40,507 nt of DNA from Mycobacterium sp. E740 (GTDB taxonomy: Bacteria > Actinomycetota > Actinomycetes > Mycobacteriales > Mycobacteriaceae). The notes below the pieces were generated by a model. It saw only the letters and a list, made by a program, of their open reading frames with translations, was not told the DNA's origin and did not search any database. The translations under genes and the position numbers were made by a program. Location of the stretch: NCBI RefSeq assembly GCF_001672895.1, contig NZ_LZKP01000082.1, positions 1-40,507 on the forward strand, written 5' to 3'. Below, piece by piece: positions 8,209 through 17,359 of this stretch. Positions within the stretch are counted from its first letter, which is position 1. Each line of letters opens with the position of its first letter.

Positions 8209-10199
8209 TGACAGAGATGACTTTTCACACCGTCCTCGTCGCGAACCGTGGCGAGATAGCCGTGCGGGTCATCCGCACGCTCCGGGCGATGGGCATCCGC
8301 TCGGTCGCGGTCTTCAGCGACGCCGATGCCGATGCTCGCCATGTCGCCGAGGCCGACGTCGCGGTCAACATCGGACCGCCCGCCGCCCGGGAGAGCTACC
8401 TGAACATCGACGCCGTGATCGCGGCGGCCCGGCGCACCGGCGCCCAGGCCATCCACCCCGGCTACGGATTCCTATCGGAGAACGCACAACTCGCCGCGGC
8501 CCTGCAGACGGCCGGTATCACGTTCATCGGGCCGCCGGTCGGTGCCATCCAGACCATGGGCGACAAGATCGCGGCGAAGGCCGCGGTGTCGGCGTTCGGA
8601 GTGCCGGTGGTGCCGGGCATCTCGCGTCCGGGCCTGACCGACGACGATCTCGTCGACGGCGCCGCGAAGGTCGGCTTCCCGGTGCTGGTGAAGCCGTCAG
8701 CAGGCGGCGGAGGCAAGGGCATGCGCGTCGTGCACGAGGCCGCGCAGTTACCGGCTGCCTTGGTCTCGGCGCGTCGCGAGGCCGCTGCCGCGTTCGGTGA
8801 CGACACGTTGTTCCTGGAACGATTCGTGCTGAACCCGCGCCACATCGAGGTGCAGGTGCTCGCCGACGGTTACGGGACCGTCGTGCACCTCGGCGAACGC
8901 GAGTGCAGTCTGCAGCGGCGCCATCAGAAGGTGATCGAGGAGGCGCCGTCACCTCTGCTCGACGCGGCGACGCGGGCACGGATCGGAGCGGCGGCCTGTG
9001 ACACCGCGCGCAGCGTCGACTACACCGGTGCGGGCACCGTCGAGTTCATCGTGTCCGCGGACCGGCCCGACGAGTTCTTCTTTATGGAGATGAACACCCG
9101 CCTGCAGGTCGAGCATCCGGTCACCGAGATGGTGACCGGCATCGACCTCGCCGAGCAGCAGGTGCGCATCGCGGCGGGGGAGAAACTTGCCATCGCGCAG
9201 CACGACGTCACCATGACCGGGCACGCCATCGAGGCGCGCGTCTACGCCGAGGATCCGGGCCAGGGGTTCCTGCCGACCGGCGGCCGGGTGCTCGACCTCG
9301 CCGAACCGTCGGGCGCCGGCATCCGGGTCGACTCCGGGCTGTCCCGCGGATCGGTGATCGGCAGTGACTACGACCCGATGCTGTCGAAGGTCATCGCCCA
9401 CGCCGATGACCGGACCGGGGCGCTGCGCGCACTCGACCGGGCATTGGCGCAGACCGCGGTGCTCGGCCTCACCACCAACATCGAGTTCCTGCGTTTCCTG
9501 CTCGCCGACCCCGATGTGGCGGCGGGCCGCCTCGACACCGGCCTGCTCGACCGGCGTAGCCCTGAATTCCGTTCGGCGGTCGCCGAAGACGCCGATCTGG
9601 TCGCCGCTGCGGCCTACAAGTGGCTGCATGCATGGCGCCGGCCCGGCGGGGACCTGTGGGCGGCGCCGTCGGGCTGGCGGATGGGACACCATGCGCCGAC
9701 GACGTACCGCCTGCAGTCCGGTGAGCGCATCGACCACGTCCACCTCACCGGCACGCCGACGGCCGCACGCGCCGCTGTCGAAGGCGGCCGATCACGCCCG
9801 TTCGCGGCGACTTTGGCCGGTGACCGGCTGGCCGTCACCTTCGACGGCGTGCGCACCGAGTACGTCGTCGCAGCCGACGACGGACGAATCTGGCTCGCCG
9901 CCGCCGGCCGTACCGTCGCCGTTGACGAGGTCCGCGAGGCCCCGGTGCGGCCCGACGACGAGCACAGCGGCGACGCCGAACTCACCAGCCCCATGCCGGG
10001 ATCGGTGGTGGCCGTCGGAGTCACCGACGGTCAGCAGGTGTCAGCAGGCACGGTCGTGATCACCGTCGAAGCGATGAAGATGGAACACGCACTGGCCGCT
10101 CCGGTCGACGGTGTGGTGGAACTGCTTGTCGCGCAAGGCGATCAGGTCAAGATGGGTCAGCCACTCGCGAAGATCAGCACGGAGAAGGAAGAGACATGA
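8208..10199 (+). CDS. accA1: Acyl-CoA carboxylase alpha subunit AccA1 (biotin carboxylase + biotin carrier)
   Basis: A 663-residue fused alpha subunit. The N-terminal biotin carboxylase (about 4-450) shows [16 protein letters not shown], the ATP-grasp glycine loop [11 protein letters not shown] and [16 protein letters not shown] linking region of about 130 residues follows, then a C-terminal biotinyl domain with EAMKMEH, Lys624 being the biotinylated residue. It carboxylates biotin using ATP and bicarbonate and hands it to AccD1, giving 3-methylglutaconyl-CoA from 3-methylcrotonyl-CoA (family knowledge). Translation is coupled to accD1 through TGATG; ATG 8217 is an alternative start. ATGA overlap with fadE19 downstream. 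Confidence 0.93.
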
Positions 10200-11356
10200 C
10201 TGAATTCCTGGCAACCGGCGCGCTGCCGGATCACTACGAGCAACTGGCCAAAACGGTCCGCGATTTCGCCAACAGTGTGGTCGCCCCCGTCGCGGCCAAG
10301 CACGACGAAGAACACTCGTTCCCCTACGAGGTCGTCGCCGGGATGGCCGATATGGGTCTGTTCGGGCTGCCGTTCCCCGAAGAGTACGGCGGCATGGGTG
10401 GCGACTTCTTCGCGTTGTGCCTGGCTCTCGAAGAACTCGGCCGCGTCGACCAGAGCGTGGCGGCAACCCTCGAGGCGGCCGTGTCGCTGGGCGCGATGCC
10501 GATCTACCGGTTCGGCACCGAGGAGCAGAAGCGGGAGTGGTTGCCGCTGTTGGCCGGCGGTGAGGCCCTCGGTGCGTTCGGGTTGACCGAAGCCGGCGGC
10601 GGCAGCGACGCCGGCGCCACCAAGACCACCGCCCGACTCGACGACGGGCACTGGATCATCAACGGCTCCAAGCAGTTCATCACGAACTCGGGAACCGACA
10701 TCACCAAGCTGGTCACGGTGACCGCCGTGACGGGCGAGAACGCGGGCAAGAAAGAGATCTCGTCGATCCTGGTGCCGGTTCCCACACCGGGATTCACCGC
10801 GGGACCCTCCTACAACAAGGTGGGGTGGAACGCCTCGGACACCCATCCGCTGAGCTTCGACGACGTCCGCGTGCCGGAGGCGAACCTGCTCGGTGAGCGC
10901 GGCCGCGGCTATGCGAACTTCCTGCGCATCCTCGACGAGGGCCGCATCGCGATCGCCGCCCTGTCGGTCGGGTCCGCGCAGGGCTGCGTCGACGAATGCG
11001 TCCGGTACGCCAAGGAGCGCGAGGCATTCGGCGCGGCGATCGGCACATACCAGTCCGTTGCGTTCAAGATCGCCCGGATGGAAGCGCGCGCGCACAGTGC
11101 ACGCACCGCCTACTACGACGCGGCGGCACTCATGTTGGCGGGCAAGCCGTTCAAGAAGGCTGCCGCCATCGCCAAACTGGTGGCCGGCGAAGCCGCGATG
11201 GACAACGCCCGCGATGCCACCCAGGTGTTCGGTGGCTACGGGTTCATGAACGAGTATCCGGTCGCCCGGCACTACCGCGACAGCAAGATCCTCGAAATCG
11301 GCGAGGGCACAACCGAAGTGCAGCTGATGGTCATCGGGCGGGAGCTCGGACTGTGA
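10196..11356 (+). CDS. fadE19: Acyl-CoA dehydrogenase FadE19
   Basis: A 386-residue FAD-dependent acyl-CoA dehydrogenase. Seen: [17 protein letters not shown] (FAD/substrate signature, residues about 123-140), the [10 protein letters not shown] helix, YAKEREAFG, and the C-terminal signature near [19 protein letters not shown] with [10 protein letters not shown]. By operon position it should oxidise isovaleryl-CoA (leucine route) or related short branched acyl-CoAs. The GEGT motif carries a glutamate at the position used as catalytic base in medium-chain enzymes, whereas classical isovaleryl-CoA dehydrogenases have GAGT there, so the substrate may be broader. Four-base overlaps on both sides (ATGA, GTGA) show tight coupling. 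Confidence 0.9.
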   Translation: MTEFLATGALPDHYEQLAKTVRDFANSVVAPVAAKHDEEHSFPYEVVAGMADMGLFGLPFPEEYGGMGGDFFALCLALEELGRVDQSVAATLEAAVSLGAMPIYRFGTEEQKREWLPLLAGGEALGAFGLTEAGGGSDAGATKTTARLDDGHWIINGSKQFITNSGTDITKLVTVTAVTGENAGKKEISSILVPVPTPGFTAGPSYNKVGWNASDTHPLSFDDVRVPEANLLGERGRGYANFLRILDEGRIAIAALSVGSAQGCVDECVRYAKEREAFGAAIGTYQSVAFKIARMEARAHSARTAYYDAAALMLAGKPFKKAAAIAKLVAGEAAMDNARDATQVFGGYGFMNEYPVARHYRDSKILEIGEGTTEVQLMVIGRELGL

Positions 11357-11841
11357 CCGACAAGAGGGTCGTCGTCCAACGCGGACTGTGGTACGAGGAG
11401 TTCGAGACCGGGGTGCTCTACCAGCACCGGCCGGGACGCACGATCACCGAGGCGGACAACGTGTTGTTCACCACGCTGACGATGAACACGCAGGCGCTGC
11501 ATCTGGACGCCGCGTTCTCGGATGCGTTGCCTCCCTTCAACCAGCGACTGGTCAACTCGATGTTCACGTTGTCCACGCTCGTCGGCCTGTCGGTGGCACA
11601 ACTGACTCAGGGCACGATCGTCGGGAACCTCGGCTTCGGCGAGGTCGCGTTCCCCAAGCCGCTCTTCCACGGCGACACGCTGTACGCGGAGACCGAGGTG
11701 CTCGAGAAGCGGGAGTCGAAGAGCCGCCCGGGAGAGGGCATCGTCACGTTCGCGCACACCGGCCGCAACCAGCACGGCGACGTCGTCGCCACGGCGTCAC
11801 GCAAGACCATGGTGCGCATGCGCCCCGAGGGGGCGGCGTAG
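11353..11841 (+). CDS. MaoC-like hotdog hydratase (Rv2499c-type)
   Basis: A 162-residue single-hotdog protein of the MaoC dehydratase family. The start GTG 11353 overlaps the fadE19 stop. The segment YQHRPGRTITEADNVLFTTLTMN contains the Asp of the (R)-hydratase motif, and a second conserved stretch reads GEVAFPKPLFHGDTLYAETEV. Its placement between the carboxylase/dehydrogenase and the CitE-type lyase suggests hydration of 3-methylglutaconyl-CoA (leucine route) and possibly itaconyl-CoA, the reactions proposed for the M. tuberculosis counterpart; this is inference from context. GTG start of citE overlaps the stop by one base. Confidence 0.82.
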   Translation: MTDKRVVVQRGLWYEEFETGVLYQHRPGRTITEADNVLFTTLTMNTQALHLDAAFSDALPPFNQRLVNSMFTLSTLVGLSVAQLTQGTIVGNLGFGEVAFPKPLFHGDTLYAETEVLEKRESKSRPGEGIVTFAHTGRNQHGDVVATASRKTMVRMRPEGAA

Positions 11842-12659
11842 TGGCGCTCGACAAGCCCGGCGTCGCTTGGCTGTTCTGCCCGGCCGACCGTCCGGAACGC
11901 TTCGAAAAGGCCGCCGCCGCAGCAGATGTCGTCATCCTCGACCTGGAGGACGGCGTCGCCGCCAAGGACCGCGAGGACGCTCGCGCGGCGTTGATCGCCA
12001 CGCCGCTCGACCCGGCCCGCACGGTGGTGCGGGTCAACCCCAGCGCGACCGCCGATCACCAACTGGATCTCGAGGCACTCTCGAAGACCGGCTACACCAC
12101 AGTCATGCTCGCCAAGACCGAGGACCCGCAGCAGGTGCGCGACCTGGCGCCGCTCGACGTGGTGGTGCTGATCGAGACGCCGCTGGGTGCGCTCGCCGTT
12201 TCGGAGTTGGCGCGCATGGACAACGCGGCCGCGCTGATGTGGGGCGCCGAAGACCTGTTCGCGGTGACCGGCGGCACGGCGAACCGGTATCCCGACGGCA
12301 GCTACCGCGAGGTCGCCCGCCATGTGCGTTCGCAGACCCTGCTGGCCGCGAAGGCCTATGGTCGGCTGGCGCTGGACTCGGTGTACCTCGACATCAAAGA
12401 CCTCGACGGCCTGCGCGGCGAGGTGGACGACGCGGTGGCGGTCGGCTTCGACGTCAAGGTCGCGATCCACCCGTCGCAGGTGGCGGTCATCCGCGAGGGT
12501 TACGCGCCGACCGCCGAGCAGGTGCAGTGGGCACGACACGTGCTCGACGCGGCCCGCGATGCCAGGGGCGTCTTCCAATTCGAAGGCATAATGGTGGATG
12601 CCCCAGTGCTGCGGCGGGCAGAGCGCATCGTCGAGCTGGCGCCACATCCCGGCGACTAG
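11841..12659 (+). CDS. citE: CitE-family beta-hydroxyacyl-CoA lyase (Rv2498c-type)
   Basis: A 272-residue HpcH/HpaI-like TIM-barrel lyase. Recognisable elements: VAWLFCPADRPERFEKA at the N-terminus, VILDLEDGVA (metal-site Glu/Asp), VRVNPS, LIETPLGALAVSEL and the late WGAEDLFAVTGG loop. There are no citF or citD partners, so it is not a citrate lyase. The M. tuberculosis counterpart is described as a lyase acting on 3-hydroxy-3-methylglutaryl-CoA and citramalyl-CoA, which fits the final step of leucine breakdown to acetyl-CoA and acetoacetate. A gap of 99 bases follows before bkdA, which has its own strong ribosome site, so the bkd genes may also have separate expression. Confidence 0.87.
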   Translation: MALDKPGVAWLFCPADRPERFEKAAAAADVVILDLEDGVAAKDREDARAALIATPLDPARTVVRVNPSATADHQLDLEALSKTGYTTVMLAKTEDPQQVRDLAPLDVVVLIETPLGALAVSELARMDNAAALMWGAEDLFAVTGGTANRYPDGSYREVARHVRSQTLLAAKAYGRLALDSVYLDIKDLDGLRGEVDDAVAVGFDVKVAIHPSQVAVIREGYAPTAEQVQWARHVLDAARDARGVFQFEGIMVDAPVLRRAERIVELAPHPGD

Positions 12660-12758
12660 CTGACGGCCCCTCACCAGGGGACCAGCTCGACCGCCTCCGT
12701 GCTGAGCACCTCAGTCGCCTGACGGCGCGACCCGTCGTCAGTGACCCAAGGAGGCGGT

Positions 12759-13850
12759 ATGGCAGGGCCTGTTCAGGCACCCCTCGATGTCGGGCTGGAG
12801 CCGGTTCAACTGGTCGCCCCGGACGGGACGCCGACCGCCGACGATCGATACCGCCGAGACCTTCCGCCTGAGACCCTCGCCTGGCTGTATGAATCGATGG
12901 TCGTCACCCGCGACCTCGACACCGAGTTCGTCAACCTGCAACGGCAAGGTGAACTGGCGCTGTTCGCGTCGTGCCGCGGCCAGGAGGCCGCGCAGATCGG
13001 CGCTGCAGCATGTCTGCGTAAGACCGACTGGCTGTTTCCGCAGTACCGCGAGCTCGGCGCGTTCCTGCTGCGCGGCATCTCGCCGGCCCAGATCGGCGCG
13101 GTCTGGCGCGGAACCTGGCACGGCGGACTGGACTTCACCGAAAGGCGCGTCGCCCCGATAGCGATCCCGATCGGCACGCAGGCGCTGCACGCGGTCGGCG
13201 CCGCGATGGCCGCCCAGCGGTTGGGCGAGGATTCGGTGACGGTGGCCTTCATCGGTGACGGCGCCACCAGTGAGGGCGACGTGCACGAGGCGATGAACTT
13301 CGCCGCCGTGTACCGGGCGCCGTGTGTGTTCTTCGTCCAGAACAACCAGTGGGCGATCTCGGTTCCCGTCAGCCGGCAGGTGGCGGGGCCGTCGATCGCG
13401 CACCGCGCTACCGGCTACGGCATACCGGGAGTGCGGGTCGACGGCAACGACGTGCTGGCGTGCTTCGCGGTGACCGCGTATGCCGCCCAACGGGGCCGCG
13501 AGGGCGGCGGCCCGACGCTGGTCGAGGCGATCACCTACCGGATGGGGCCGCACACCACCTCCGACGACCCGACTCGCTATCGGGCCGACGACGAAGTCCA
13601 GCAGTGGGCCGGCCGCGATCCGATCACGAGATACCGCACGTACCTGCAGTCGCTCGGTGTCTGGACCGACCGGCTCGAAGAGCGCGTGTCCGCCAGATCC
13701 AAACGGCTGCGGGCCGACCTTCGACAGGCGACTGTCGGCGCCGAGGACTTCGACGTAGCCGAGATGTTCGACACCGTCTACCACGAGATCACTCCTGAGC
13801 TGGCGGCTCAACGCGAACAGCTGAGAGCCGAGTTGGCGAAGGAGGCGTGA
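12759..13850 (+). CDS. bkdA: Branched-chain 2-oxo acid dehydrogenase E1 alpha subunit
   Basis: A 363-residue E1 alpha subunit of the thiamine-diphosphate dehydrogenase. The ThDP-binding motif runs from GDGATSEGDVHEAMN to FVQNNQWAISVPVS. The region HTTSDDPTRYR is the phosphorylation-loop-like segment typical of branched-chain and pyruvate E1 alpha chains. ATG 12759 is chosen because AAGGAGG ends 4 bases upstream; an in-frame GTG at 12741 lies before that site. It is followed one base after its stop by bkdB. It decarboxylates the keto acids of Leu, Ile and Val, feeding the acyl-CoA enzymes encoded upstream. The M. tuberculosis counterpart was first called pdhA but is now assigned to BCKADH. Confidence 0.92.
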   Translation: MAGPVQAPLDVGLEPVQLVAPDGTPTADDRYRRDLPPETLAWLYESMVVTRDLDTEFVNLQRQGELALFASCRGQEAAQIGAAACLRKTDWLFPQYRELGAFLLRGISPAQIGAVWRGTWHGGLDFTERRVAPIAIPIGTQALHAVGAAMAAQRLGEDSVTVAFIGDGATSEGDVHEAMNFAAVYRAPCVFFVQNNQWAISVPVSRQVAGPSIAHRATGYGIPGVRVDGNDVLACFAVTAYAAQRGREGGGPTLVEAITYRMGPHTTSDDPTRYRADDEVQQWAGRDPITRYRTYLQSLGVWTDRLEERVSARSKRLRADLRQATVGAEDFDVAEMFDTVYHEITPELAAQREQLRAELAKEA

Positions 13851-13851
13851 C

Positions 13852-14913
13852 ATGACACAGATCATCGAACGGCCGCCGGTGTCCGGTGGCGACGACGAGC
13901 CTTATGTGCCGCTGATGACCCCGCTCTCGGCGGTGCCGACTCTCAGCATGGCTCAGGCCATCAACCGCGCGCTGCACGACGCGATGGCCGCCGACGACCG
14001 GGTGCTGGTCTTCGGCGAAGACGTCGCAACCCTCGGCGGGGTCTTCCGCGTCACCGAGGGCCTGGCCGAAACCTTCGGTGCGCAAAGGTGTTTCGACACG
14101 CCGCTGGCGGAGTCCGCGATCGTCGGTATCGCGATCGGTATGGCGATGCGCGGGCTGATCCCGGTTCCGGAGATCCAGTTCGACGGGTTCGCCGCCCCGG
14201 CGTTCGATCAGATCGTCAGCCATCTGGCCAAGTACCGGATGCGCACCCGCGGTGACATCGACATGCCGGTCACAATTCGCATCCCGTCCTTCGGCGGAAT
14301 CGGCGCGGTCGAACACCATTCGGAGTCGACCGAGACCCACTGGTTGCACACCGCAGGCTTGAAGGTAGTCGTTCCGTCGACGGCGTCGGACGCGTATTGG
14401 CTGCTGCGGCAGTCCATCTCCAGCCGCGACCCCGTGCTGTATCTGGAGCCCAAACGCCGGTACTGGGCGCGTGAACCGGTCGACACCACTGCACCGGTGC
14501 TGCCGTTCGGCCGCGCCGCGGTTCGCCGTACGGGCGCGGACGTCACCGTGCTGACATACGGACCGCTGGTCGCCACGGCGCTGAGCGCAGCTGAACTGGC
14601 TGCCGAGCAACACGATTGGAGCATCGAGGTACTCGACCTGCGCACCCTGAACCCGCTGGACTTCGACGCGATCACCGAATCGGTGCGACGCACCGGGCGG
14701 GCGGTGGTGATGCACGAGGGGCCGCGCACACTGGGCTTCGGTGCCGAACTCGCCGCGCGTATCCAGGAGGAGCTGTTCTACGACCTGGAGGCTCCGGTGC
14801 TGCGGGCCACGGGTTTCGACACGCCATATCCGCCCGCCCGGCTGGAAAAGCTGTGGCTGCCCGGGGTGGACCGGCTGCTCGACTGTGTCGAACGAACGCT
14901 GGAGCAGCCGTGA
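13852..14913 (+). CDS. bkdB: Branched-chain 2-oxo acid dehydrogenase E1 beta subunit
   Basis: A 353-residue transketolase-type E1 beta chain: [20 protein letters not shown] near residue 50, [19 protein letters not shown] (the conserved glutamate contacts ThDP), [17 protein letters not shown], and a transketolase C-terminal domain from about residue 220 ([27 protein letters not shown]). It pairs with BkdA to form the alpha2beta2 E1. ATG 13852 follows the bkdA stop by one base, with GGAGG inside the bkdA end as ribosome site. Its stop overlaps the bkdC start by four bases. Confidence 0.93.
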   Translation: MTQIIERPPVSGGDDEPYVPLMTPLSAVPTLSMAQAINRALHDAMAADDRVLVFGEDVATLGGVFRVTEGLAETFGAQRCFDTPLAESAIVGIAIGMAMRGLIPVPEIQFDGFAAPAFDQIVSHLAKYRMRTRGDIDMPVTIRIPSFGGIGAVEHHSESTETHWLHTAGLKVVVPSTASDAYWLLRQSISSRDPVLYLEPKRRYWAREPVDTTAPVLPFGRAAVRRTGADVTVLTYGPLVATALSAAELAAEQHDWSIEVLDLRTLNPLDFDAITESVRRTGRAVVMHEGPRTLGFGAELAARIQEELFYDLEAPVLRATGFDTPYPPARLEKLWLPGVDRLLDCVERTLEQP

Positions 14914-16085
14914 ACGTGATGGATTTCCTGGTGCCGGATCTCGGAGAAGGCCTCGAAGACGCGACGATCACAGCGTGGAGCGTGAAGGTCGATGATGAGG
15001 TGGAGCTCAACCAGACGCTGTGCACGGTCGAAACCAACAAGGCCGAGGTCGAGATCCCCAGTCCGTACGCGGGCCGGGTGGTCGAACTCGGCGGCCGCGA
15101 AGGCGATACCTTGCCCGTCGGCGCCACGCTGGTGCGGATTGCGACCGAGGCCGCGCCCGCGGCGCAGAAGCGCAAACCGGTGCTGGTCGGCTACGGCGCC
15201 GACGACGCGATGGACAACAGCAGACGCGCGACCGCGCCGTCGCCGCACCGAGCTCGCGCGAAGCCGCCGGTGCGCAAACTGGCCGCCGAACTGAACGTGG
15301 ACCTTAGCGCGCTGACCGGCTCCGGAGCCGATCGTGTGGTCACCCGCGACGACGTGCTCGCCGCCGCCGGTCGATCCGCACCGAGTCCTGACATGTTGGC
15401 CGTCCGCGGCGTGCAGGCCGAGATGGCGCGTCGAATGACTCTGTCACGCAGGGAGATTCCCGATGCCCACGCGATCGTTGCGGTGGACGGGTCGAATCTG
15501 CTGCGGCTGCGCGACCGGCTACGAGAGCATGCCGGCGAAGATGCGCCGATCACGCCGTTCGTGTTGACGCTGCGGCTGCTGACGATCGCCCTGCGGCATC
15601 ATCGTCACCTGAACGCCACGTGGGTCGAGACCACCGACGGCGCCCAGATCCACCTGCATTCGGCGGTGCATCTGGGCTTCGGGGTGGCCACGCCTCGCGG
15701 CCTGCTAGTGCCGGTCGTCGACGATGCCCACCGCAAGACGACCCGAGAGCTGGCGGCGGACGTGGCCCGGCTGATCGCCGACGCGCGGGCCGGCACGCTG
15801 CGCCCGACCGAGCTGCAGGGCTCGACATTCACCGTGTCGAACTTCGGTGCGTTGGGGCTCGACGACGGAGTGCCCGTGATCAACTTCCCGGAGGCCGCGA
15901 TTCTCGGCATCGGCTCGCTGAAGGCGCGCGCGGTCGTCGTCGACGGTGAAGTCGTCGCGCGGCCGACGATGACCATCACATGCGCGTTCGACCACCGAAT
16001 CGCCGACGGTGCGCAGGTGGCGTCGTTCCTGGGCGAGCTCCGTGACCTGATCGAGTCACCGGAACTGGCGCTGCTGGATCTCTAG
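14910..16085 (+). CDS. bkdC: Branched-chain 2-oxo acid dehydrogenase E2 (dihydrolipoyl acyltransferase)
   Basis: A 391-residue E2 with one lipoyl domain (residues about 1-78; the lipoylated Lys44 sits in ETNKAEVEI), a peripheral-subunit-binding domain (about 110-145, [19 protein letters not shown]) and the catalytic core (about 165-391) with active-site His362 in DHRIADG. GTG 14910 overlaps the bkdB stop; GTG 14916 or ATG 14919 are possible alternatives. No E3 lipoamide dehydrogenase is encoded nearby; in mycobacteria a shared Lpd serves this complex (family knowledge). Last gene of the operon; a long stem-loop follows directly. Confidence 0.93.
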   Translation: MNVMDFLVPDLGEGLEDATITAWSVKVDDEVELNQTLCTVETNKAEVEIPSPYAGRVVELGGREGDTLPVGATLVRIATEAAPAAQKRKPVLVGYGADDAMDNSRRATAPSPHRARAKPPVRKLAAELNVDLSALTGSGADRVVTRDDVLAAAGRSAPSPDMLAVRGVQAEMARRMTLSRREIPDAHAIVAVDGSNLLRLRDRLREHAGEDAPITPFVLTLRLLTIALRHHRHLNATWVETTDGAQIHLHSAVHLGFGVATPRGLLVPVVDDAHRKTTRELAADVARLIADARAGTLRPTELQGSTFTVSNFGALGLDDGVPVINFPEAAILGIGSLKARAVVVDGEVVARPTMTITCAFDHRIADGAQVASFLGELRDLIESPELALLDL

Positions 16086-16092
16086 CCGGCGG

Positions 16093-16137
16093 TTTGTGGA
16101 GTCCTACCGGCGCTCACCGCCGCCACGGCTCCACAAA
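16093..16137. terminator. Bidirectional stem-loop terminator after bkdC
   Basis: TTTGTGGAG at 16093-16101 pairs with CTCCACAAA at 16129-16137, and CGGCG/CGCCG pairs further in, with an internal mismatch between the two helices. It fills the gap between the convergent bkdC and echA14 stops, so it can end both transcripts. A T-rich edge is present on both sides (TTT/AAA). Confidence 0.7.
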
Positions 16138-16141
16138 TCGC

Positions 16142-16894
16142 TTATTTGCGCCGGGCCGCGGCGAGGCGCTCGGCGAATTCGGGGGAGCGAATCGAGGTGG
16201 CCTGCGGCCCGAGTTCGGTGTCGACCGCGATGCGGTGCTGATCGACATCGACGACACCGGGGTTGGCGGTCGCCCGCATCGACGCCTTGGTCGCGAGCAC
16301 CACCTCGCGCGGCGCAGCCGCCGGCCCCTTGGCCAATTCCCGCGCGGCGCTGACCGGATCGTCGGCGATCTCGAGCGCCAATCCGTGGCGCACCGCGGAC
16401 TCGGCGTCGAACCGCATCCCGAACAACAGTGCGGCGCGCGCGGCCTGGGTTCCGACGGCCCGCTGCAGCATCCAGGTCGCCCCGCCGCCGGGATGGATGC
16501 CCAGTTTCTGGAAGCGCGGATCGAACAGAGCGGCCGGCCCGGCGATGCGCACATCGGCCGCCAACGCCAGGTTGAGGCCCGCGCCGACGGCAGCACCGTT
16601 GACCGCCGCGATCGTCGGCAGCGCGCAGTTGGCCACGGCGAGAAAGCCGTCGTAGATCTTCAGCAGCCCGTCTTCGGTCGCCGATCCCAGCGCGCTGAGA
16701 TCCGCGCCCGCGCAGAACGCCTTGCCCGCGCCGGTCACGACGACCGCATGCACGTCGGGGTTCGCTTCGGCGGCGTCGACGGCGTCGCGAAGAGCCGCCG
16801 ACATCTCGAAGGTGACCGCATTGCGGCGTTCGGGATCGTTGACGGTGAGGACGGCGATGCGGTCCTCGAGGTGGACCAGTACCGGATCAGACAC
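16142..16894 (-). CDS. echA14: Enoyl-CoA hydratase/isomerase family protein EchA14
   Basis: A 250-residue crotonase-fold protein. The CoA-binding and oxyanion-hole segments are visible: [30 protein letters not shown] (residues about 57-70) and [20 protein letters not shown] (about 94-113). The usual catalytic glutamates of the hydratase (the Glu in GGGxE and the later Glu) are not obvious: the region after the second oxyanion loop reads [21 protein letters not shown], as in several mycobacterial Ech paralogues, so the reaction may differ from simple 2-enoyl hydration. GTG start 16894. Convergent with bkdC; synteny with Rv2486. Confidence 0.82.
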   Translation of the reverse strand: MSDPVLVHLEDRIAVLTVNDPERRNAVTFEMSAALRDAVDAAEANPDVHAVVVTGAGKAFCAGADLSALGSATEDGLLKIYDGFLAVANCALPTIAAVNGAAVGAGLNLALAADVRIAGPAALFDPRFQKLGIHPGGGATWMLQRAVGTQAARAALLFGMRFDAESAVRHGLALEIADDPVSAARELAKGPAAAPREVVLATKASMRATANPGVVDVDQHRIAVDTELGPQATSIRSPEFAERLAAARRK

Positions 16895-16921
16895 GCGCCC
16901 AGCCTAGTGACCGAGCAACTG

Positions 16922-17299
16922 TCAGTTGGCGACGGTGAGCGTGACGTTGTGCAGTGCCACCGCGACGTCGGTCGGCAGGATGTCGACGAATGTCGGCGCT
17001 GCGCGATTGGCGGGTGCCGAGCCGATGACATTGCCGGGGTAGCTGGGGCTGCACGGGAAGTTGCTACAGCGGTACCAGAAGCCCTGCGCGCTCTGGTAGG
17101 GGAACATGCTCGGCGCCTGGTCAACCCGGTACCGGCCCGGCTCGATCACGGCCGTCGTCCATCCCGGACGCGGGTTGGTGCTGACGTTGAAGACGCCGTT
17201 GCTGCCGTAGCTCGGCGGTCCGGCGTGTGCAGGCACCGCCAGAGCGGCCGACAGCGCCACTCCCGCCGCCGCGGCCACGCATGCGCGCCTCGAGTTCAC
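16922..17299 (-). CDS. Small secreted protein of unknown function
   Basis: A 125-residue protein with a clear Sec signal peptide (RR at 4-5, hydrophobic core AAAAGVALSAALAV, likely cleavage after AHA at about residue 26). The mature part of about 100 residues is rich in Pro, Tyr and Asn, with a close cysteine pair in YRCSNFPCSPSYPG that probably forms a disulfide. The arrangement of aromatic residues and the IEPGRYRVDQ strand suggest a small beta domain of the kind found in many exported mycobacterial hypotheticals. GTG start at 17299. I do not recognise a function. Confidence 0.7.
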   Translation of the reverse strand: MNSRRACVAAAAGVALSAALAVPAHAGPPSYGSNGVFNVSTNPRPGWTTAVIEPGRYRVDQAPSMFPYQSAQGFWYRCSNFPCSPSYPGNVIGSAPANRAAPTFVDILPTDVAVALHNVTLTVAN

Positions 17300-17359
17300 G
17301 TCGATGAGTCTAACGACCGGTCGGCCCGGCGAAGGAGATAACGGCGGTAGTCGTTCACG

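Noticed and set aside
11841..12659. Citrate lyase beta subunit
   Set aside because: There are no citF/citD or ligase genes, and the operon is branched-chain acyl-CoA breakdown; a stand-alone CitE-like acyl-CoA lyase fits better.
12660..12758. Riboswitch or attenuator before bkdA
   Set aside because: Only a weak short hairpin (CCTC/GAGG type) can be drawn in 99 bases and no known riboswitch core is visible; a strong ribosome site explains the start.
12806..13865. Large minus-strand open frames opposite bkdA
   Set aside because: The plus-strand product has full E1 alpha motifs; the antisense frames have no recognisable domain and arise from third-position GC bias.
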